A stretch of 64,000 bases of DNA, from NCBI GenBank assembly GCA_027922465.2, contig BQMF02000207.1:372001-436000 (forward strand), in the 5' to 3' direction. The translations under genes were made by a program, and so were the position numbers. The notes beneath the pieces are model-generated. The model saw nothing but the letters and a program-made list of their open reading frames with translations. It made no database searches and was not told where the DNA came from. This DNA is from Turritopsis dohrnii. Its lineage: Eukaryota > Cnidaria > Hydrozoa > Anthoathecata > Oceaniidae. This document shows, one piece after another, positions 1-11,443 of this stretch. How positions within the stretch are numbered: the first letter of the stretch is position 1; each line of letters begins with the position of its first letter.

Positions 1-2982
1 GTTTCAGAAGCATACAAAGAATGTCTTCAAATAACCACCTCAAATGAGCAGATTAAAGCCACTATTCAAGAACTTGGTGAGAGATTTTTTGCATTAGACA
101 CTTTACGTCAAATATTTATCCAAAACCTGAACAATGAAATAAGTAATCGAGAACTAGACGTCCATTCAGAGTTTAAACGTAACAAACTTAACATTCATCT
201 CGAAAAATTCGCAGGATATGATTCCAAAACCGACTTTTATACTTTTCGCTCTAACTTTGAAAAAGTTCATTTGTCATCAACTCCTAAGAGCTACTTACCA
301 GACCTCTTAATCAACAACTATCTTGCTGATCCAGCATACACCATGGTCAAGAATCTTGAATTGATCGACGACATATGGCAGCGTCTCGAGCAAGCATTCG
401 GTGACACCAGGATGATGCTCAAGAAAAAGATCAGCCAACTCAAGTCACTCGAAATCTCCAAGAAGAACCCAGAGAAACTCGTATCTGGCATCAGTCAACT
501 CATCAGCATGATGCAGGAGATGGCAGCTCTAGCTAAGAAACATGACATCGAAGAGCACCTGTATTATGGCGACTGTCTCAATCACATACAGAACCTTCTC
601 GGTGATGGCAGATCAACCAGATTTCTTACAAGTATCTGTGATGACAACCTAAGCCCCAAAGAGACTTGGACATCATTGATCGAATTCCTATCCAAGGAAC
701 GAAGAATCAATGAGCAGAAACTTCTCATTCGAGACAGCATACCCAAATCAAACGACAGCAACAAACCTAAGGACTCATCCAAACACACCAAGGATAAGAG
801 GTATGGGCATTTTCCTAATTCATATGTGTCCTCTGATACCTCGAATCCTATGTGTGCTCTATGTGACACCCCAGCTGGTGAAAGTGATCATGTTGCCTCG
901 TCAGGCCCAGGCAAGACTAAGTTGGTTCAATATTACACCTGTCAGAAATTTGCTGAACTTACACCTGCAAATAGACTCTCTCTTCTCAAAACAAAAGGAT
1001 ACTGCTTTCAATGTCTCTTCCCAGGTGCAGCAATCGGATCTGGAAAGCACAAGGATGGTAAATGCCAGCACGACTTCGTTTGTCCTAATGCATCGCATCG
1101 AAAATATCCTGTACGAAAACACGTCTTGGTCTGCGACGAGCACAAGGATGAACCAGCCAACGTCGAACTTCTAGAGAAATTCAAAGAACGATTCTTCAAA
1201 AATCCAAATCTTCCAAGCTTTACGAAAAACATAAGCTTGTCATTTCACGCAGAATCCTTTAAATCTAACGATCAAAATGGAGATAGGGGTATCTACATGC
1301 TCCAGGAAGTCCTCATAAATCAACATAAGCTGCTTATCTTCTATGATAGTGGCTGCTCTGACTTTGTGGTCAGCGAAAAAGCAATCAACCTTCTTGGACC
1401 TAACGCCATCAAGGATTCGTCTGCACCAATCATTCTCGGTGGTGTCGGGAACAGCGTCACAAAATCATCACTTGGTCGTTACGTCGTCAACATTCCACTC
1501 AGCAATGGGAAGACAGCCTCGTTAAATGGCCCATGCATTCCTCAGATCACATCAACATTCCCAACGTTTTCTCTCGCCGAAGCAGAAAAAGACATCATCC
1601 AATCTTATTCCAAGTCTAGTAATTCATCAAAACATCTTCCAAAGCTTCCATCATCAATAGGTGGCAACGTTCATATGATGATTGGTATCAAATACCTGAG
1701 ATATTTTCCAAAAATCGTTTATCAAATGCCATCAGGACTTTCAATATTCGAATCATCCTTCACAAGTGCAAGTGGAGGAAAAGGTGTCATCGGTGGACCT
1801 CACCCATCTTTCAGTCCGTTTCATGCATCCTGCAACTTCACGTCAACCTATCGATCACTTCAAAATCATTCATCTGACATTCACGTTCCATTACTTGGCT
1901 TCAATTCTCACCTATCCACATCAATGCGAGTCTTTGAGGAAGTCGAAGGAGCAGGCAGTGAGATCACATATCGTTGTCCAAATTGTCGTAACTGCAACCA
2001 ATGTAAACACGATGAATCAGTTGAAGCTATCAGCATTAGGGAGGAGATCGAGCAATCATTGATCAACTCATCCGTCACAATCGATCCTGAGACTCGAACA
2101 ACTACAGCTACTCTACCATTTATCGCAGATCCATCGATCAGATTAGCTAACAACAAAGACGTTGCAATGAAAGTCTTTAGTCAGCAACTACGAAAACTCA
2201 ACAAACCATCTAATCAGAACGACAAACAAGATATCCTATTGTCAGAGTCCAAGTTACAGAGCCTCGGTTACGTCGATTACGTCAGCAATCTACCAAAATC
2301 AACTCAAAACATGCTCAACGACCATCAATGCCATCACTATATCCCATGGAGAGCAGTGTGGAAGGGCAACTCGATCAGCACCCCCTGTCGCATCGTCTTC
2401 GATGCATCATCAACAACATCATCAGGATATAGTCTAAACGATCTTCTTGCTAAAGGGAGGAATACGCTCAACAAGCTTCAAGAAGTCTTAATCCGTTTTT
2501 TCATTCACCCAATCGCCATGCATACAGATATCAAAAAGATGTACAATACCATCCGATTGGACGAATCTCACCGGTGCTATCAACGCTACATTTGGCAACC
2601 AAATCTGGATCCATCCAAAATCCCTCAACAAAAAGTCATCAAAACCCTCATCTATGGGGTTAAATCTTCAGGAAACCAAGCCGAATATGGTCTTCGACGT
2701 GTCGCAGAGATCTCAAAAGACGAGTACCCTGAAATTGAAGAGATCGTCAAACGTGATATTTACGTCGATGATTGTCTCACCGGTGAAAAAGATAGACAAA
2801 CCGCCTACAGCCGTGCAGATCAACTCGAACATGTCATCAATCGAGGTGGCTTCAACCTTAAGGGATTCGTATTCTCAGGCGAAGACCCTCCAACCACCAT
2901 GAGCGAAGACTGGAGAGATGATTCACATCGCTGGATTCAAATGGTACGTCAAATCAGACATGGTCTCACTCAACATTGGTGA
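1..2982 (+). CDS. BEL/Pao retrotransposon gag-protease-reverse transcriptase (5' end outside window)
   Basis: The frame is open from base 1, so gag starts left of the window and no start codon can be chosen. Seen in order: a gag-like helical region, a Cys-rich zinc-binding segment (CALC at about 853-864, YCFQC at about 1000-1014), an aspartic protease active site DSG at 1345-1353 in a hydrophobic context, a second Cys cluster (CPNCRNCNQC, about 1975-2010), then reverse transcriptase with an IKKMYNTI palm segment and the catalytic YVDD box at 2761-2772. This order and the A17-type protease fit BEL/Pao. The product would copy element RNA into DNA in cytoplasmic particles. After about 2900 the homologous reading passes to the next frame, and this frame ends in an unrelated tail at 2982. 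The copy is otherwise free of stops, so it is fairly young. Confidence 0.9.
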   Translation, partial: VSEAYKECLQITTSNEQIKATIQELGERFFALDTLRQIFIQNLNNEISNRELDVHSEFKRNKLNIHLEKFAGYDSKTDFYTFRSNFEKVHLSSTPKSYLPDLLINNYLADPAYTMVKNLELIDDIWQRLEQAFGDTRMMLKKKISQLKSLEISKKNPEKLVSGISQLISMMQEMAALAKKHDIEEHLYYGDCLNHIQNLLGDGRSTRFLTSICDDNLSPKETWTSLIEFLSKERRINEQKLLIRDSIPKSNDSNKPKDSSKHTKDKRYGHFPNSYVSSDTSNPMCALCDTPAGESDHVASSGPGKTKLVQYYTCQKFAELTPANRLSLLKTKGYCFQCLFPGAAIGSGKHKDGKCQHDFVCPNASHRKYPVRKHVLVCDEHKDEPANVELLEKFKERFFKNPNLPSFTKNISLSFHAESFKSNDQNGDRGIYMLQEVLINQHKLLIFYDSGCSDFVVSEKAINLLGPNAIKDSSAPIILGGVGNSVTKSSLGRYVVNIPLSNGKTASLNGPCIPQITSTFPTFSLAEAEKDIIQSYSKSSNSSKHLPKLPSSIGGNVHMMIGIKYLRYFPKIVYQMPSGLSIFESSFTSASGGKGVIGGPHPSFSPFHASCNFTSTYRSLQNHSSDIHVPLLGFNSHLSTSMRVFEEVEGAGSEITYRCPNCRNCNQCKHDESVEAISIREEIEQSLINSSVTIDPETRTTTATLPFIADPSIRLANNKDVAMKVFSQQLRKLNKPSNQNDKQDILLSESKLQSLGYVDYVSNLPKSTQNMLNDHQCHHYIPWRAVWKGNSISTPCRIVFDASSTTSSGYSLNDLLAKGRNTLNKLQEVLIRFFIHPIAMHTDIKKMYNTIRLDESHRCYQRYIWQPNLDPSKIPQQKVIKTLIYGVKSSGNQAEYGLRRVAEISKDEYPEIEEIVKRDIYVDDCLTGEKDRQTAYSRADQLEHVINRGGFNLKGFVFSGEDPPTTMSEDWRDDSHRWIQMVRQIRHGLTQHW

Positions 2983-5467
2983 TCTGAATTTCGCGAAAAA
3001 ATCTCGAGGAAAGAAACCAACGAGTCAAGTCAATGTTATTCCATCCAAGTTAACACGTCGTCATTGTGCATCAAAAGTGGCCGAAATGTTTGACCTGACT
3101 GGCAAAGTGTCACCACTCATCGCATCTATGAAAATCGACCTTCAAGACCTCGTCCGCCGCAAACTAGACTGGGACGATGTCATACCAGACGCACTCAGGG
3201 CGTTGTGGGAGTCAAATTTTCAACTGATGCAAGAGGCTGGAAACCTCAAATTCAACCGTGCAGTAGTACCTGTCGATGCCGTCAATTTATCAATCGAAAC
3301 CCTCGACTTTGGCGATGCAAGCTCATCTATGGTTTGCGTCGCTATCTACGCTCGTTTTCTCAGAACCAATGGTCAACACTCATGTCAACTCATCTTCTCA
3401 AGAACCAGGGCAGTACCAAGAGGAATGTCACAGCCAAGGGGAGAACTATATGCTGCTCTTATCAACACACACACTGGAGAAATCGTAAAGCGATCACTCG
3501 ACAAATGGCACCAATCGTCAATGAAATTCACGGACAGTCAAATCGTTTTGTACTGGCTGGACAACGACCAGAAACCCTTGAAGCAGTGGGTACGAAATCG
3601 TGTCGTCGAAAGTCTTCGTTTCACCACCAAGAACCAATGGAAGTACGTTCCAACCAAAGAGATGATAGCTGATATCGGTACACGCAAAGGTGCAACCATC
3701 GAAGACGTCAACAACGAATCAACCTGGATCAATGGTCACAACTGGATGCTTCAACAATCCAAGGACTTCCCAGTTATGACAGCTCAAGAACTTCGCCTCA
3801 CCGATCAGGAATTATCAGAAGTCAACAAAGAGGTTTACGCTCATCATGTGACATCCGTCATCCCAGAAGAAGTTGGAGAACGTTACAGATTCTCATCCTA
3901 TCTCATCGATCCCAACGCCAAATCCTTCAGCAATGTCGTTCGTGTAATGGGCTACGTATACCGCTATTTCAACAACCTGAGATCAAAGCTTCGTTCAAAT
4001 AACATGTTACTCTTCACAACATCTGATGTTCCTCATCTCAAAGAAGTCGAAATTCAACTTGCTGAACGTTATTTCTTCAAACTTGCAACTCGTGAAGTCA
4101 TTGAATTCGTCAACCCAAGGAAGTACGAACCAATCTCTACTTTGAAGGACGGCATTCTAACGTACAAAGGACGAATCCTTCCAAACAATGGTGTCACGAT
4201 AGCAGGAAAATTCACAGATGCAATGCTCGACTTATCTCAATCAACGTTTTGTGTACCGGTCATCGATCGCCACTCACCCGTCGCGTACAGTCTTGCCGTC
4301 GAATCTCACTGGTCGAAACATGATGGTATTGAAGCAACACTTCGTCGTCTACTCAAGAAGGTGTTTATTATCGAAGGGAGAATCCTGGTCAAAACCATTA
4401 AAAGATCATGTGAACGATGTCGCTACATCGAGAAACGTACAGTCGAAGCCATCATGGGTCCAATTCCAAGCAGTTCGCTCACCATCGCACCAGCATTTTA
4501 TCAAACTCAAGTGGATCTCAGTGGTCCATACAGATCGTACTCACCAATCAACAAAAGAGCAACCGTCAAAATTTGGCTCGTTATCTATTGTTGTTGTTCA
4601 ACTTCGGCCGTCAACATCAACGTTATGGACGACTATTCATCGCCTTCTTTCATCCAATCGTTCACAAGATTTTCCTCGAGGTATGGATTCCCCAAGAAGC
4701 TATTCTGCGACGAAGGTAGTCAACTCGTCAAAAGCAACCAAGACATCCGAATGAGCTTCACCAACATTCAATCAACACTCTTCAAGGATCGAAAAGTTGA
4801 GTTCGAAACGTGCCCAGTTGGAGCTCACAACGTCAATGGGAAAGTCGAACGTAAAATCCGGGAAGTAAACTTGTCAATCGAAAAGATAGCCCACAACGAG
4901 AGGTTATCAATCATTCAATGGGAGACTCTTGGATCAGTCATTGCAAACTCAATCAACGATTTACCACTGCTCGTTGGAAACATCACTGAAACAGAAACCA
5001 TGGATCTTCTAACACCGAATCGCTTGATACTTGGGCGCAACAACGAACGCAGTCCTTCAGGAGATTTTGTCAAAACCTGCAACCCAATGAAGCAACTTGA
5101 AGCCAACTCCAAAATCTATGATGCTTGGTTCGAAAACTGGCTCGAATGTCACGTTCCCAAACTCATGAAGCAAACAAAATGGTTTCGCCATGAACGCAAC
5201 TTGCAAATCGGTGACGTTGTGTTATTCACCAAAGTCGATTCCCCACTCACGAAACGTTACAAGTACGGTATGGTCAAAGATGTTGTCGTTGGTGATGATG
5301 GCAATATTCGAAAAGTTGTAGTAACGTATCAAAACGAAAATGAAAGTGTCAAACGTGAGACGACTAGATCTGTCCGCAACCTCGTTTTGATTCATTCAGT
5401 CAATGATCATGATTTATTTAATGAGCTCTATGAAATGAGTGAAAGTTGTTATTTTAGCTGGTTATGA
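2918..5467 (+). CDS. BEL/Pao RNase H and integrase part of pol
   Basis: This frame continues pol after the frame change near 2900. The first ATG (2918) is probably not a real start. Seen in order: connection segment (GDLNFAKKSRGK), RNase H acidic residues (about MVCVAIYARF, PRGELYAAL and the Asp in VLYWLDND), an integrase HHCC zinc-binding segment (SHWSKHDG followed by CERCRY near 4300-4430), and an rve integrase core with Asp at about 4513 (VDLSG), Asp at about 4708 (FCDEGSQ) and Glu in NGKVERK at about 4846. It ends in the DUF5641-like domain usual in BEL elements (WFRHERNLQIGDVVLF). All catalytic acids appear present. The single frame break separates it from protease and RT, so the copy probably cannot make full-length Pol, unless a ribosomal shift occurs there, for which no slippery site was seen. 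Confidence 0.9.
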   Translation: MIHIAGFKWYVKSDMVSLNIGDLNFAKKSRGKKPTSQVNVIPSKLTRRHCASKVAEMFDLTGKVSPLIASMKIDLQDLVRRKLDWDDVIPDALRALWESNFQLMQEAGNLKFNRAVVPVDAVNLSIETLDFGDASSSMVCVAIYARFLRTNGQHSCQLIFSRTRAVPRGMSQPRGELYAALINTHTGEIVKRSLDKWHQSSMKFTDSQIVLYWLDNDQKPLKQWVRNRVVESLRFTTKNQWKYVPTKEMIADIGTRKGATIEDVNNESTWINGHNWMLQQSKDFPVMTAQELRLTDQELSEVNKEVYAHHVTSVIPEEVGERYRFSSYLIDPNAKSFSNVVRVMGYVYRYFNNLRSKLRSNNMLLFTTSDVPHLKEVEIQLAERYFFKLATREVIEFVNPRKYEPISTLKDGILTYKGRILPNNGVTIAGKFTDAMLDLSQSTFCVPVIDRHSPVAYSLAVESHWSKHDGIEATLRRLLKKVFIIEGRILVKTIKRSCERCRYIEKRTVEAIMGPIPSSSLTIAPAFYQTQVDLSGPYRSYSPINKRATVKIWLVIYCCCSTSAVNINVMDDYSSPSFIQSFTRFSSRYGFPKKLFCDEGSQLVKSNQDIRMSFTNIQSTLFKDRKVEFETCPVGAHNVNGKVERKIREVNLSIEKIAHNERLSIIQWETLGSVIANSINDLPLLVGNITETETMDLLTPNRLILGRNNERSPSGDFVKTCNPMKQLEANSKIYDAWFENWLECHVPKLMKQTKWFRHERNLQIGDVVLFTKVDSPLTKRYKYGMVKDVVVGDDGNIRKVVVTYQNENESVKRETTRSVRNLVLIHSVNDHDLFNELYEMSESCYFSWL

Positions 5468-5522
5468 GCTATTGGTTGGTTTGATTGATCATGTGATTAA
5501 ATTTTTGGCCCATGGTGGGGAA

Positions 5523-6098
5523 TGTAATGCATGTTCATGTAAAAATGGACAAAAAATTTAATTCTATGTCCTTTACGTTTCTTTTGTTCATGTCAACGTC
5601 ATCTCGTTTATTCAGTGTCTCTTTACAACTAACTTCACGCATTCAATTTAAGTTCTTTTGTAACATTTTTACTGTATAATTTAGTTTTTGACACAAGGGC
5701 AATTATCTAGTATTTGATTTTTATTTAATAGGCGTATTTTTCTCTCGACTTTTCATAACTCATCAATCAAGCTATGAGTGAGGTTGCATCATAATACATT
5801 CATTTCTCAACTCTTGTGCACATATTCACAGTTTTTATACATACTGGCTACCTGGTACGTTGTTTTCTGCCGTTTGTCTTTTCCTGTTTTGTTCTCATTT
5901 CATCAGCCTTTTTGGCTCAGGCAGATTATTTTTGATATATTTTTTCAAGATTTCTAGTCAAATACTTTTCAATTTCTTGGATAATTTTTCGTCAATATTT
6001 TGTCACTTAGTTTTGTGATTATTTTTAATTTTCAGTTTGAACATATCATATCATAAAGTTCCAAACAATCTCTAGTTATTCTCTGTGCACAACACACT
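5523..6098 (+). repeat. Probable 3' LTR of the BEL/Pao element
   Basis: Just after pol there is a purine-rich run (GGTGGGGAA, 5514-5522), a good polypurine tract, directly followed by TGTAATGCATG, a plausible LTR start. The right border is a guess: a TG...CA rule allows the CACA near 6098. The 5' LTR and the left target duplication lie outside the window, so the pair cannot be compared. The sequence is T-rich with no reading frame. Confidence 0.4.
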
Positions 6099-7164
6099 GA
6101 TGATGCCTGATGACAAGCAATGACCACCAACTTCCTAATTCTGAATGCGAAAAGATTCTGATCAATGAGCAGATACATCCATACTTATTAGCAGAAATGA
6201 CTTTATTGACAGCATGGGATGTGCAGTTGGATTTGCTTTGTGTTCGGAATTAGGAAGATTGACAAATGCCAAAAGCACATTTAGCCGTTGTCACTTCTAC
6301 ATTTTTGTACCATTATGAAAAATAATTGAAAATCAGTCAAAAGTCAATACAAATTGTTTCAGATTTCTTTTTTGACCAGAGAAAAGGAATTTGTCATGTG
6401 AATATGAATTTCCATGAACTGGATTTTGACTTTATAGGGATGATAAATTGAGAGTTTTATTGACTATGATTGACTCACCCGCCACCATGAAATAGAAAAA
6501 TTCAGTAACTATTTTCCATTTGGGTATAAAATTCAAGTTTCCATAAGGCTAAATTTTGTTTAATGGAATTTTGTTAATTAGAATGAATTGGTGTGTTGTA
6601 CAGTTATACATAACTTTTTACACTTTTTATTTAGTAATCAGCAACTGCTTGGCATTAGATCTTCATAATAAAGGACCACTTAATTGGTTCAAACGAACAC
6701 CTGCGTGATTAACCAAACACGCCTGTAAGAACGTAAAGCTGGAAAGTCTAACTTGTAAAACTGAAATTTGAAGCTCAAAAAAATCGATTGAAGTATCAAA
6801 GTTGTTGTAGTTGTTCTTGCCCATATGATTTCTGTTGATGCGTGTCGTATTACCGTATGCTGCCACAAAAGTCTCCCAACAAATAACGAAACGGATTTTA
6901 TTGATTGTTGTGGAAACGCTAGGCAACAAAAGGTAAGCGTTATGAAAGAAATTTCACAACGTTTACCTTTTGTGTTTTTGGTCTCGATGAGATGTATTTT
7001 TAGATCTGACATTAAATAAATAATTAAGTAATAATCTGTATGCAATGTCGGGCTTTTTCGGTTATTATTCATTCGACGATTTACTCCTTTTATCACGAGA
7101 GGTTTTTAATGTCTTTGCTTTGGGCGAATGAATTTACATTTTCGATTAGCATGTTCACCAACCG
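6099..7164. other. Gene-free AT-rich stretch
   Basis: No convincing coding frame or RNA gene. A short near-perfect inverted pair (cttcctaattctgaa near 6133 and ttcggaattaggaag near 6243) may mark the ends of a degraded small element. Nothing else was recognised. Confidence 0.4.
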
Positions 7165-7174
7165 AATACAAGCG

Positions 7175-7272
7175 CAACCTCGAACCCAGGGTCTCTTGCC
7201 TTTTCGATATACGGATGGCGGCAAAGATAATTAAGTATATCGAAAAGGCAAGAGACCCTGGGTTCGAGGTTG
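7175..7272. mobile_element. 98-bp MITE with perfect 37-bp inverted repeats, MULE-like target duplication
   Basis: Left arm 7175-7211 and right arm 7236-7272 are exact reverse complements (ends CAACCTCGAACCCAGGGTCT). The spacer is 24 bp. The element is flanked by aatacaagcg (7165-7174) and aatacgagcg (7273-7282), a 10-bp duplication with one mismatch. Duplications of 9-11 bp are typical of Mutator-like elements, so a MULE-mobilised MITE is inferred. The same terminus occurs at 26476 and, diverged, at 33014, where it bounds a 6.5-kb element. Confidence 0.85.
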
Positions 7273-7282
7273 AATACGAGCG

Positions 7283-8002
7283 TACCTAGGATACTAATCA
7301 AACTTTATTTTGGAAAGTTAGTCATTTCTTTTGTAAAGTGATTATGATCTTTAGATTTTTGAGCATACAGTAGTTTGCGCTGACCTTAAGGCCTATGGGC
7401 CTCTTGTTTTTATTTCTTTCATAGTCTTGTCTTGTCGCTCATTTTTCGTATAATCTATTATTTTTTACTGTGTCTCTGCTTGGCCAGCAATATCTTATTT
7501 TCTTAATCTCATATAATAAGCAGTTGTTTTGTTTACTTTTTTATTTTCAATGAGGAAAGACAAAAATGTGTGAAAGCCACATTGTCACATAAAAGAGCAC
7601 AGTAAACCGTAACCGTACAGTAAACACAGTATTTTTTAATATTGTCATATATTTTTTTCTATATTCATTCCTTTACGGAATTCATCTGCATAGGAAGAGG
7701 TTTACTTTTGAACTTCTTGTGATCATAAAACACGGTCTCCATAAAATATTTTGAAGTATACTCAAAAAAGCTTTTTTAAAGACTTGGTAACTTATTTTGA
7801 CTTCATAAATACAAACTTTTTTAATCGAAATCAGATTTTTAATTCACTTCAATTGAGAAAAAAATCATATTTTGGTACATTGAAAAATATCTTCTATAAG
7901 TTTGATTTAGACAAAATCATATATGAAAGTCTTTTATATAAAATTAATTTTACTTCAGACATAAATAGAAGACAAAACTAATTAAAGAAGGCATTAATAA
8001 AT
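7283..8002. other. Gene-free stretch with a repeat-family tail
   Basis: No gene seen. Bases about 7376-7412 (gcgctgaccttaaggcctat and following gggcctcttgttttt) closely resemble the end of the repeat copy at 8302-8549, suggesting a third, 5'-truncated member. A short AT-driven frame at 7751-7981 has no recognisable features. Confidence 0.4.
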
Positions 8003-8549
8003 CATAAATATTTGTGTGAATGCTTTGTATCTTTAATTTCTTTGGTAAAGATTTTATTGAATTAATTTGTTGTAATGATGCTGGTATATGCACTCAATTT
8101 TGAGAGGATACCTGTCTGCTTTTTTTTAACTGAAATGTGTTATTCTCTTAATCACTACCACTATTTTGACCTTTCTGGAGCGAAAATGTTTTTCAATTTT
8201 GCTTCACAGTCCAACATTTTTCAACTTTGCTAAAAGCGCTAACTTTCGGTCCTGTTGTTTCGATTCAAAATTAGTTTTATGTGTAGACATAATGGTGTAT
8301 TCATAAGTATTTCAGTGAATGTGTTGTATATTTAATATCTATGATTGTTATTTTACTACAATGATATACATTGCTTATGAGCTCAATACCTGTTTCAGTA
8401 TTGAACTGGGGTTTCTTATTCACTGTCATACTAAAATTCCTATTTCGCGCTTCCTGGTGAGCAAAGATGTTTTCGGTTTTGCTTTACAGTCCATCACTCT
8501 TCAACTTTCTTGAAAGCGCTGATCTTCAAGCCTCAGCGCCTCTTGTTAG
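8003..8549 (+). repeat. Diverged direct repeat, two copies of about 255 bp
   Basis: Copy A (8003-8260) begins cataaatatttgtgtgaatg and copy B (8302-8549) begins cataagtatttcagtgaatg. They stay alignable through a shared middle (ttgctt.acagtcca.c) and a shared end around aaagcgct. Offset is about 299 bp. The end of B (tcagcgcctcttgtt) matches the tail at 7376-7412. It is probably a decayed dispersed repeat inserted or duplicated in tandem. Family unknown. Confidence 0.55.
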
Positions 8550-8769
8550 TTTTTAGAAATATTATGTCATAATTATATTAGCTTCAGTTGGTAGTCGTGG
8601 CAACTGTAACGTATTAGTGCAAAATCATTGTTTTGATCTTAAACGTAGATTAAATGTGAAATATAATATACAATCTTTACAAGATAAAATAAACATAACA
8701 ACGTAGTAACGACAGAGAAGCAAACAGACGGCATTTTTACTAAATCACGAAAACGAAGCCAAGGTACAA

Positions 8770-9200
8770 ATGACGCAGTGTATATTGAAACTGGATGCTT
8801 TTTCGGAATTTATTGATATTCAGAATACCACTTCATATGTTTTACCTTTAGATATGTTTTCTATTCGTGAAAGTCAATCAGAATATCCAAAATTACCGGG
8901 TGAAGTTTTGATAACCAACGGTGAACGGTCTGGGGTTTATCATGAACATTTCTTACCAACGCAGAAACTTCGGGATATGCCAATGAAAGATACTGATGTT
9001 TTGTTGGTAACATATCCGAGATCAGGAACAACACTAACCCAAGTCGTGATGATCTGTTTGATGGATGGCACAACAAAGAATCTTTCAGAAAACAAAATAA
9101 AGGGTATAATGGAAGCTTTTCCGTATTTGGAAGTAACTATCCCAGGACTTGTGAATGGATTTGATACTGTGACGAGGAAAGTTGGTGAACCCTACCGTTT
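8770..9200 (+). CDS. Cytosolic sulfotransferase, exon 1 (N-terminal, PAPS-binding)
   Basis: Cytosolic sulfotransferases move sulfate from PAPS to hydroxyl or amine groups of small molecules. The start ATG at 8770 opens a frame with the 5'-phosphosulfate-binding motif TYPRSGTT (P-loop-like) at about residue 79 and the downstream PGLVNGFD segment that normally precedes the catalytic KTHLP. The frame itself runs to a stop at 9214, past the expected junction. A donor GT at 9201 leaves the phase that suits the acceptor before exon 2, but other GTs (9181, 9185, 9206) cannot be excluded. The N terminus is longer than in typical 290-300 residue enzymes. Substrate cannot be told. Confidence 0.8.
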
Positions 9201-9745
9201 GTGGGGTCAGGGATAACACGTGATAACACAAGTGTTTGTAACAGTGTGAATATGTTCAAACTGAAATTTAATAAATAAACTATCAGAAAAATTTGTCAAA
9301 GCTTAAAGTAGAATATAAGTATACAACTATTGAATAAAAGTATATAAAGAGTGAACAAAGCAAATTAAAAGGAAGATAAACAAGAAAACATACCAGCTTG
9401 CCTGAGTATGAAAAGACAAAGATGTGAATGATATTTGTGTTCCATGACCACTCTTTGAATTGAAGACAGAAAAAGTGAAAGTGTATGTGATTTATAGTGA
9501 GAAATCAGAAAACTACATATATAAAATACAGACCTAGAAAATACTGACCAAATTGATAAATTAATAAAACAAAATACTGACCTAGATATGACATATACTA
9601 CAGAACAAAATGACACACAAATTGACATAAAAACCCAAACAAATAAAAAAACACTGAAAAACATGAAAAATAAAGACCAAAATGAAAAACCACAGGGAAC
9701 GTGTAAACAAACTAAAAATGGCTAATAAAACACTGAGAAATAAAG

Positions 9746-10292
9746 GAGAATGCCTTTACACCGTTTGATAAAAACACATCTACCGAAGTGGCTTGCTCCT
9801 ATTTCCAATCCTGGTAAGAAAGTATTCGTAACACGTGACGTAAAGGATACACTTGTATCACTTTTCCATTTCTACCGAAATCACCAGCTTTTTGGCGATG
9901 CAAGAAATGTAGACTTTGAGACGTTTTACGAGATGTTTGTAAGTGGTCAAGTTATTTACTCTGATTGGTTTCAATATCATCGTGATTGGCTCGCTTTGAA
10001 AAGCGACAACGAGATCTGGTTGCGATTTGAAGATCTGGTTCAAAACTTTAACGAAACTGTAAAAAAGCTTGCTACATTTTTGAAGGTAGAATTACCAGAT
10101 GCGTTGCTGGAAGATATAAGAAATCTGATCAAAGTCGATATCATGAGAGATACTTTCAAAGTACCTCTTGTGAAAGATTTTGTAAGGAAAGGTGTTGTTG
10201 GTGATCATGTGAATTACTTGACCCAAGAGCAAATCAAGTATTTGGATGAAAAGACAAAGGCAATTGTTCCAGAACTCTATGAGCGTATGTAA
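9746..10292 (+). CDS. Cytosolic sulfotransferase, exon 2 (catalytic His and PAPS 3'-phosphate motif)
   Basis: It continues the preceding exon: LIKTHLP with the catalytic His, the 3'-phosphate-binding motif (VFVTRDVKDTLVSLFHFYR), a WLRFEDL segment, and the C-terminal RKGVVGDHVNYLT motif (family RKGxxGDWKxxF). It ends at 10290-10292. Acceptor is aaag|gaga at 9745/9746 or gag|aatg at 9748/9749. The combined protein is about 320-325 residues. The 3' end of the intron is A-rich with no pyrimidine tract, which is unusual and may reflect an insertion in the intron or a weakened splice site. No poly(A) signal was identified close downstream. Confidence 0.8.
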
Positions 10293-10307
10293 CTCCACAC
10301 AATTCAT

Positions 10308-10970
10308 GTTTCAGATCAAATACACCGCTGTGCTTTAAGTTAACGCCCGTTCTAATTAATGAACCTTAAAAGGCTATTAGTCAGTAAACAATTTTATAAA
10401 TTATTATTAATTATTATACATCTCATTCGATATGAAGTGTAGCTACTTCAAAATTTTCGGTTGGTTAATAATTTTACATACGTTGATCTTTTTATGACTG
10501 AGATGATTTCATTTATTTCATTAGATTCTTTGTAAGGAAGAACGCCATTACAATTGTTGATTTCTTGGTGGTATTATTTAGCTGTGAATATTACGTTTTT
10601 GTCAAAGAAATCTCCCTATAATTATAAGAAAAGCGGAAATACTTTTTTTTGCTTGTAGATGGTAAGAAAGTACTTGCTCCATTGGATAAACGAATGATAT
10701 TGACGATCGATTTGAGGTATTTTCAACCAATTACAGATCTGAACTCGACTAATTGAGCAAAAACTTAGATACGAATAGCACGACAATTATTAAACCATAA
10801 TTAGATAATTGCGTAATGACACAAGTCATCAGTAACCAGTCTCGTTGAAATAGATGGGCAGAATATGGAAGGAATGTAGATGAAAGAAATAAAAAACAAC
10901 AAGTTGAAAATCAAGCAAAAGCTTTTTGGTGTAAAACCATCATCAGTGCATATAAAATGTTACTAATGTT
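10308..10970. other. Gene-free stretch after the sulfotransferase
   Basis: AT-rich, presumably 3' UTR and intergenic DNA. No frame, repeat or RNA gene recognised. Confidence 0.4.
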
Positions 10971-11443
10971 ACATGTTTGGATTTCATATATGCAAAGTTA
11001 AAACAAGAGAGTCCTAAGAGATTACACGAAATATTCACAAATGTGACGTGTGCACCATTGCAACATGTGGAACATCGTGCAAAATTTTTTGATGTCGCAC
11101 AACAAGGTCGTAGAGATAGAAAAAAATTCCATCTCCACGAGAGTCGTGCTACAGCTGCACGACAAATGTGTTGCTGGAAACATGTTTTTTTTCGGTCGTG
11201 CAACTGTTTTGCTAGCTCATGTTCTGCGTTTTGGTCAAAAGTCAACTTTAGAAGAAAAATGGCGAAAGAAACAACACAAGACATTCCGTTAAATGCTGAG
11301 ATGTCTCCGGCCAAAAACAAACAGAATACCTCGCATTTATATTCAGAATTACTCACTTGCCGCTCCGCATTAAGAAAGACGTGCGAAAAACTAAGCGTAG
11401 CTCACACTGCACGTTTAAAATATACACCGCGTTTAAAAAAAGC

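Noticed and set aside
7751..7981. 76-codon Lys/Phe/Asn-rich frame
   Set aside because: Composition follows local AT content. No start context, motif or neighbour supports it.
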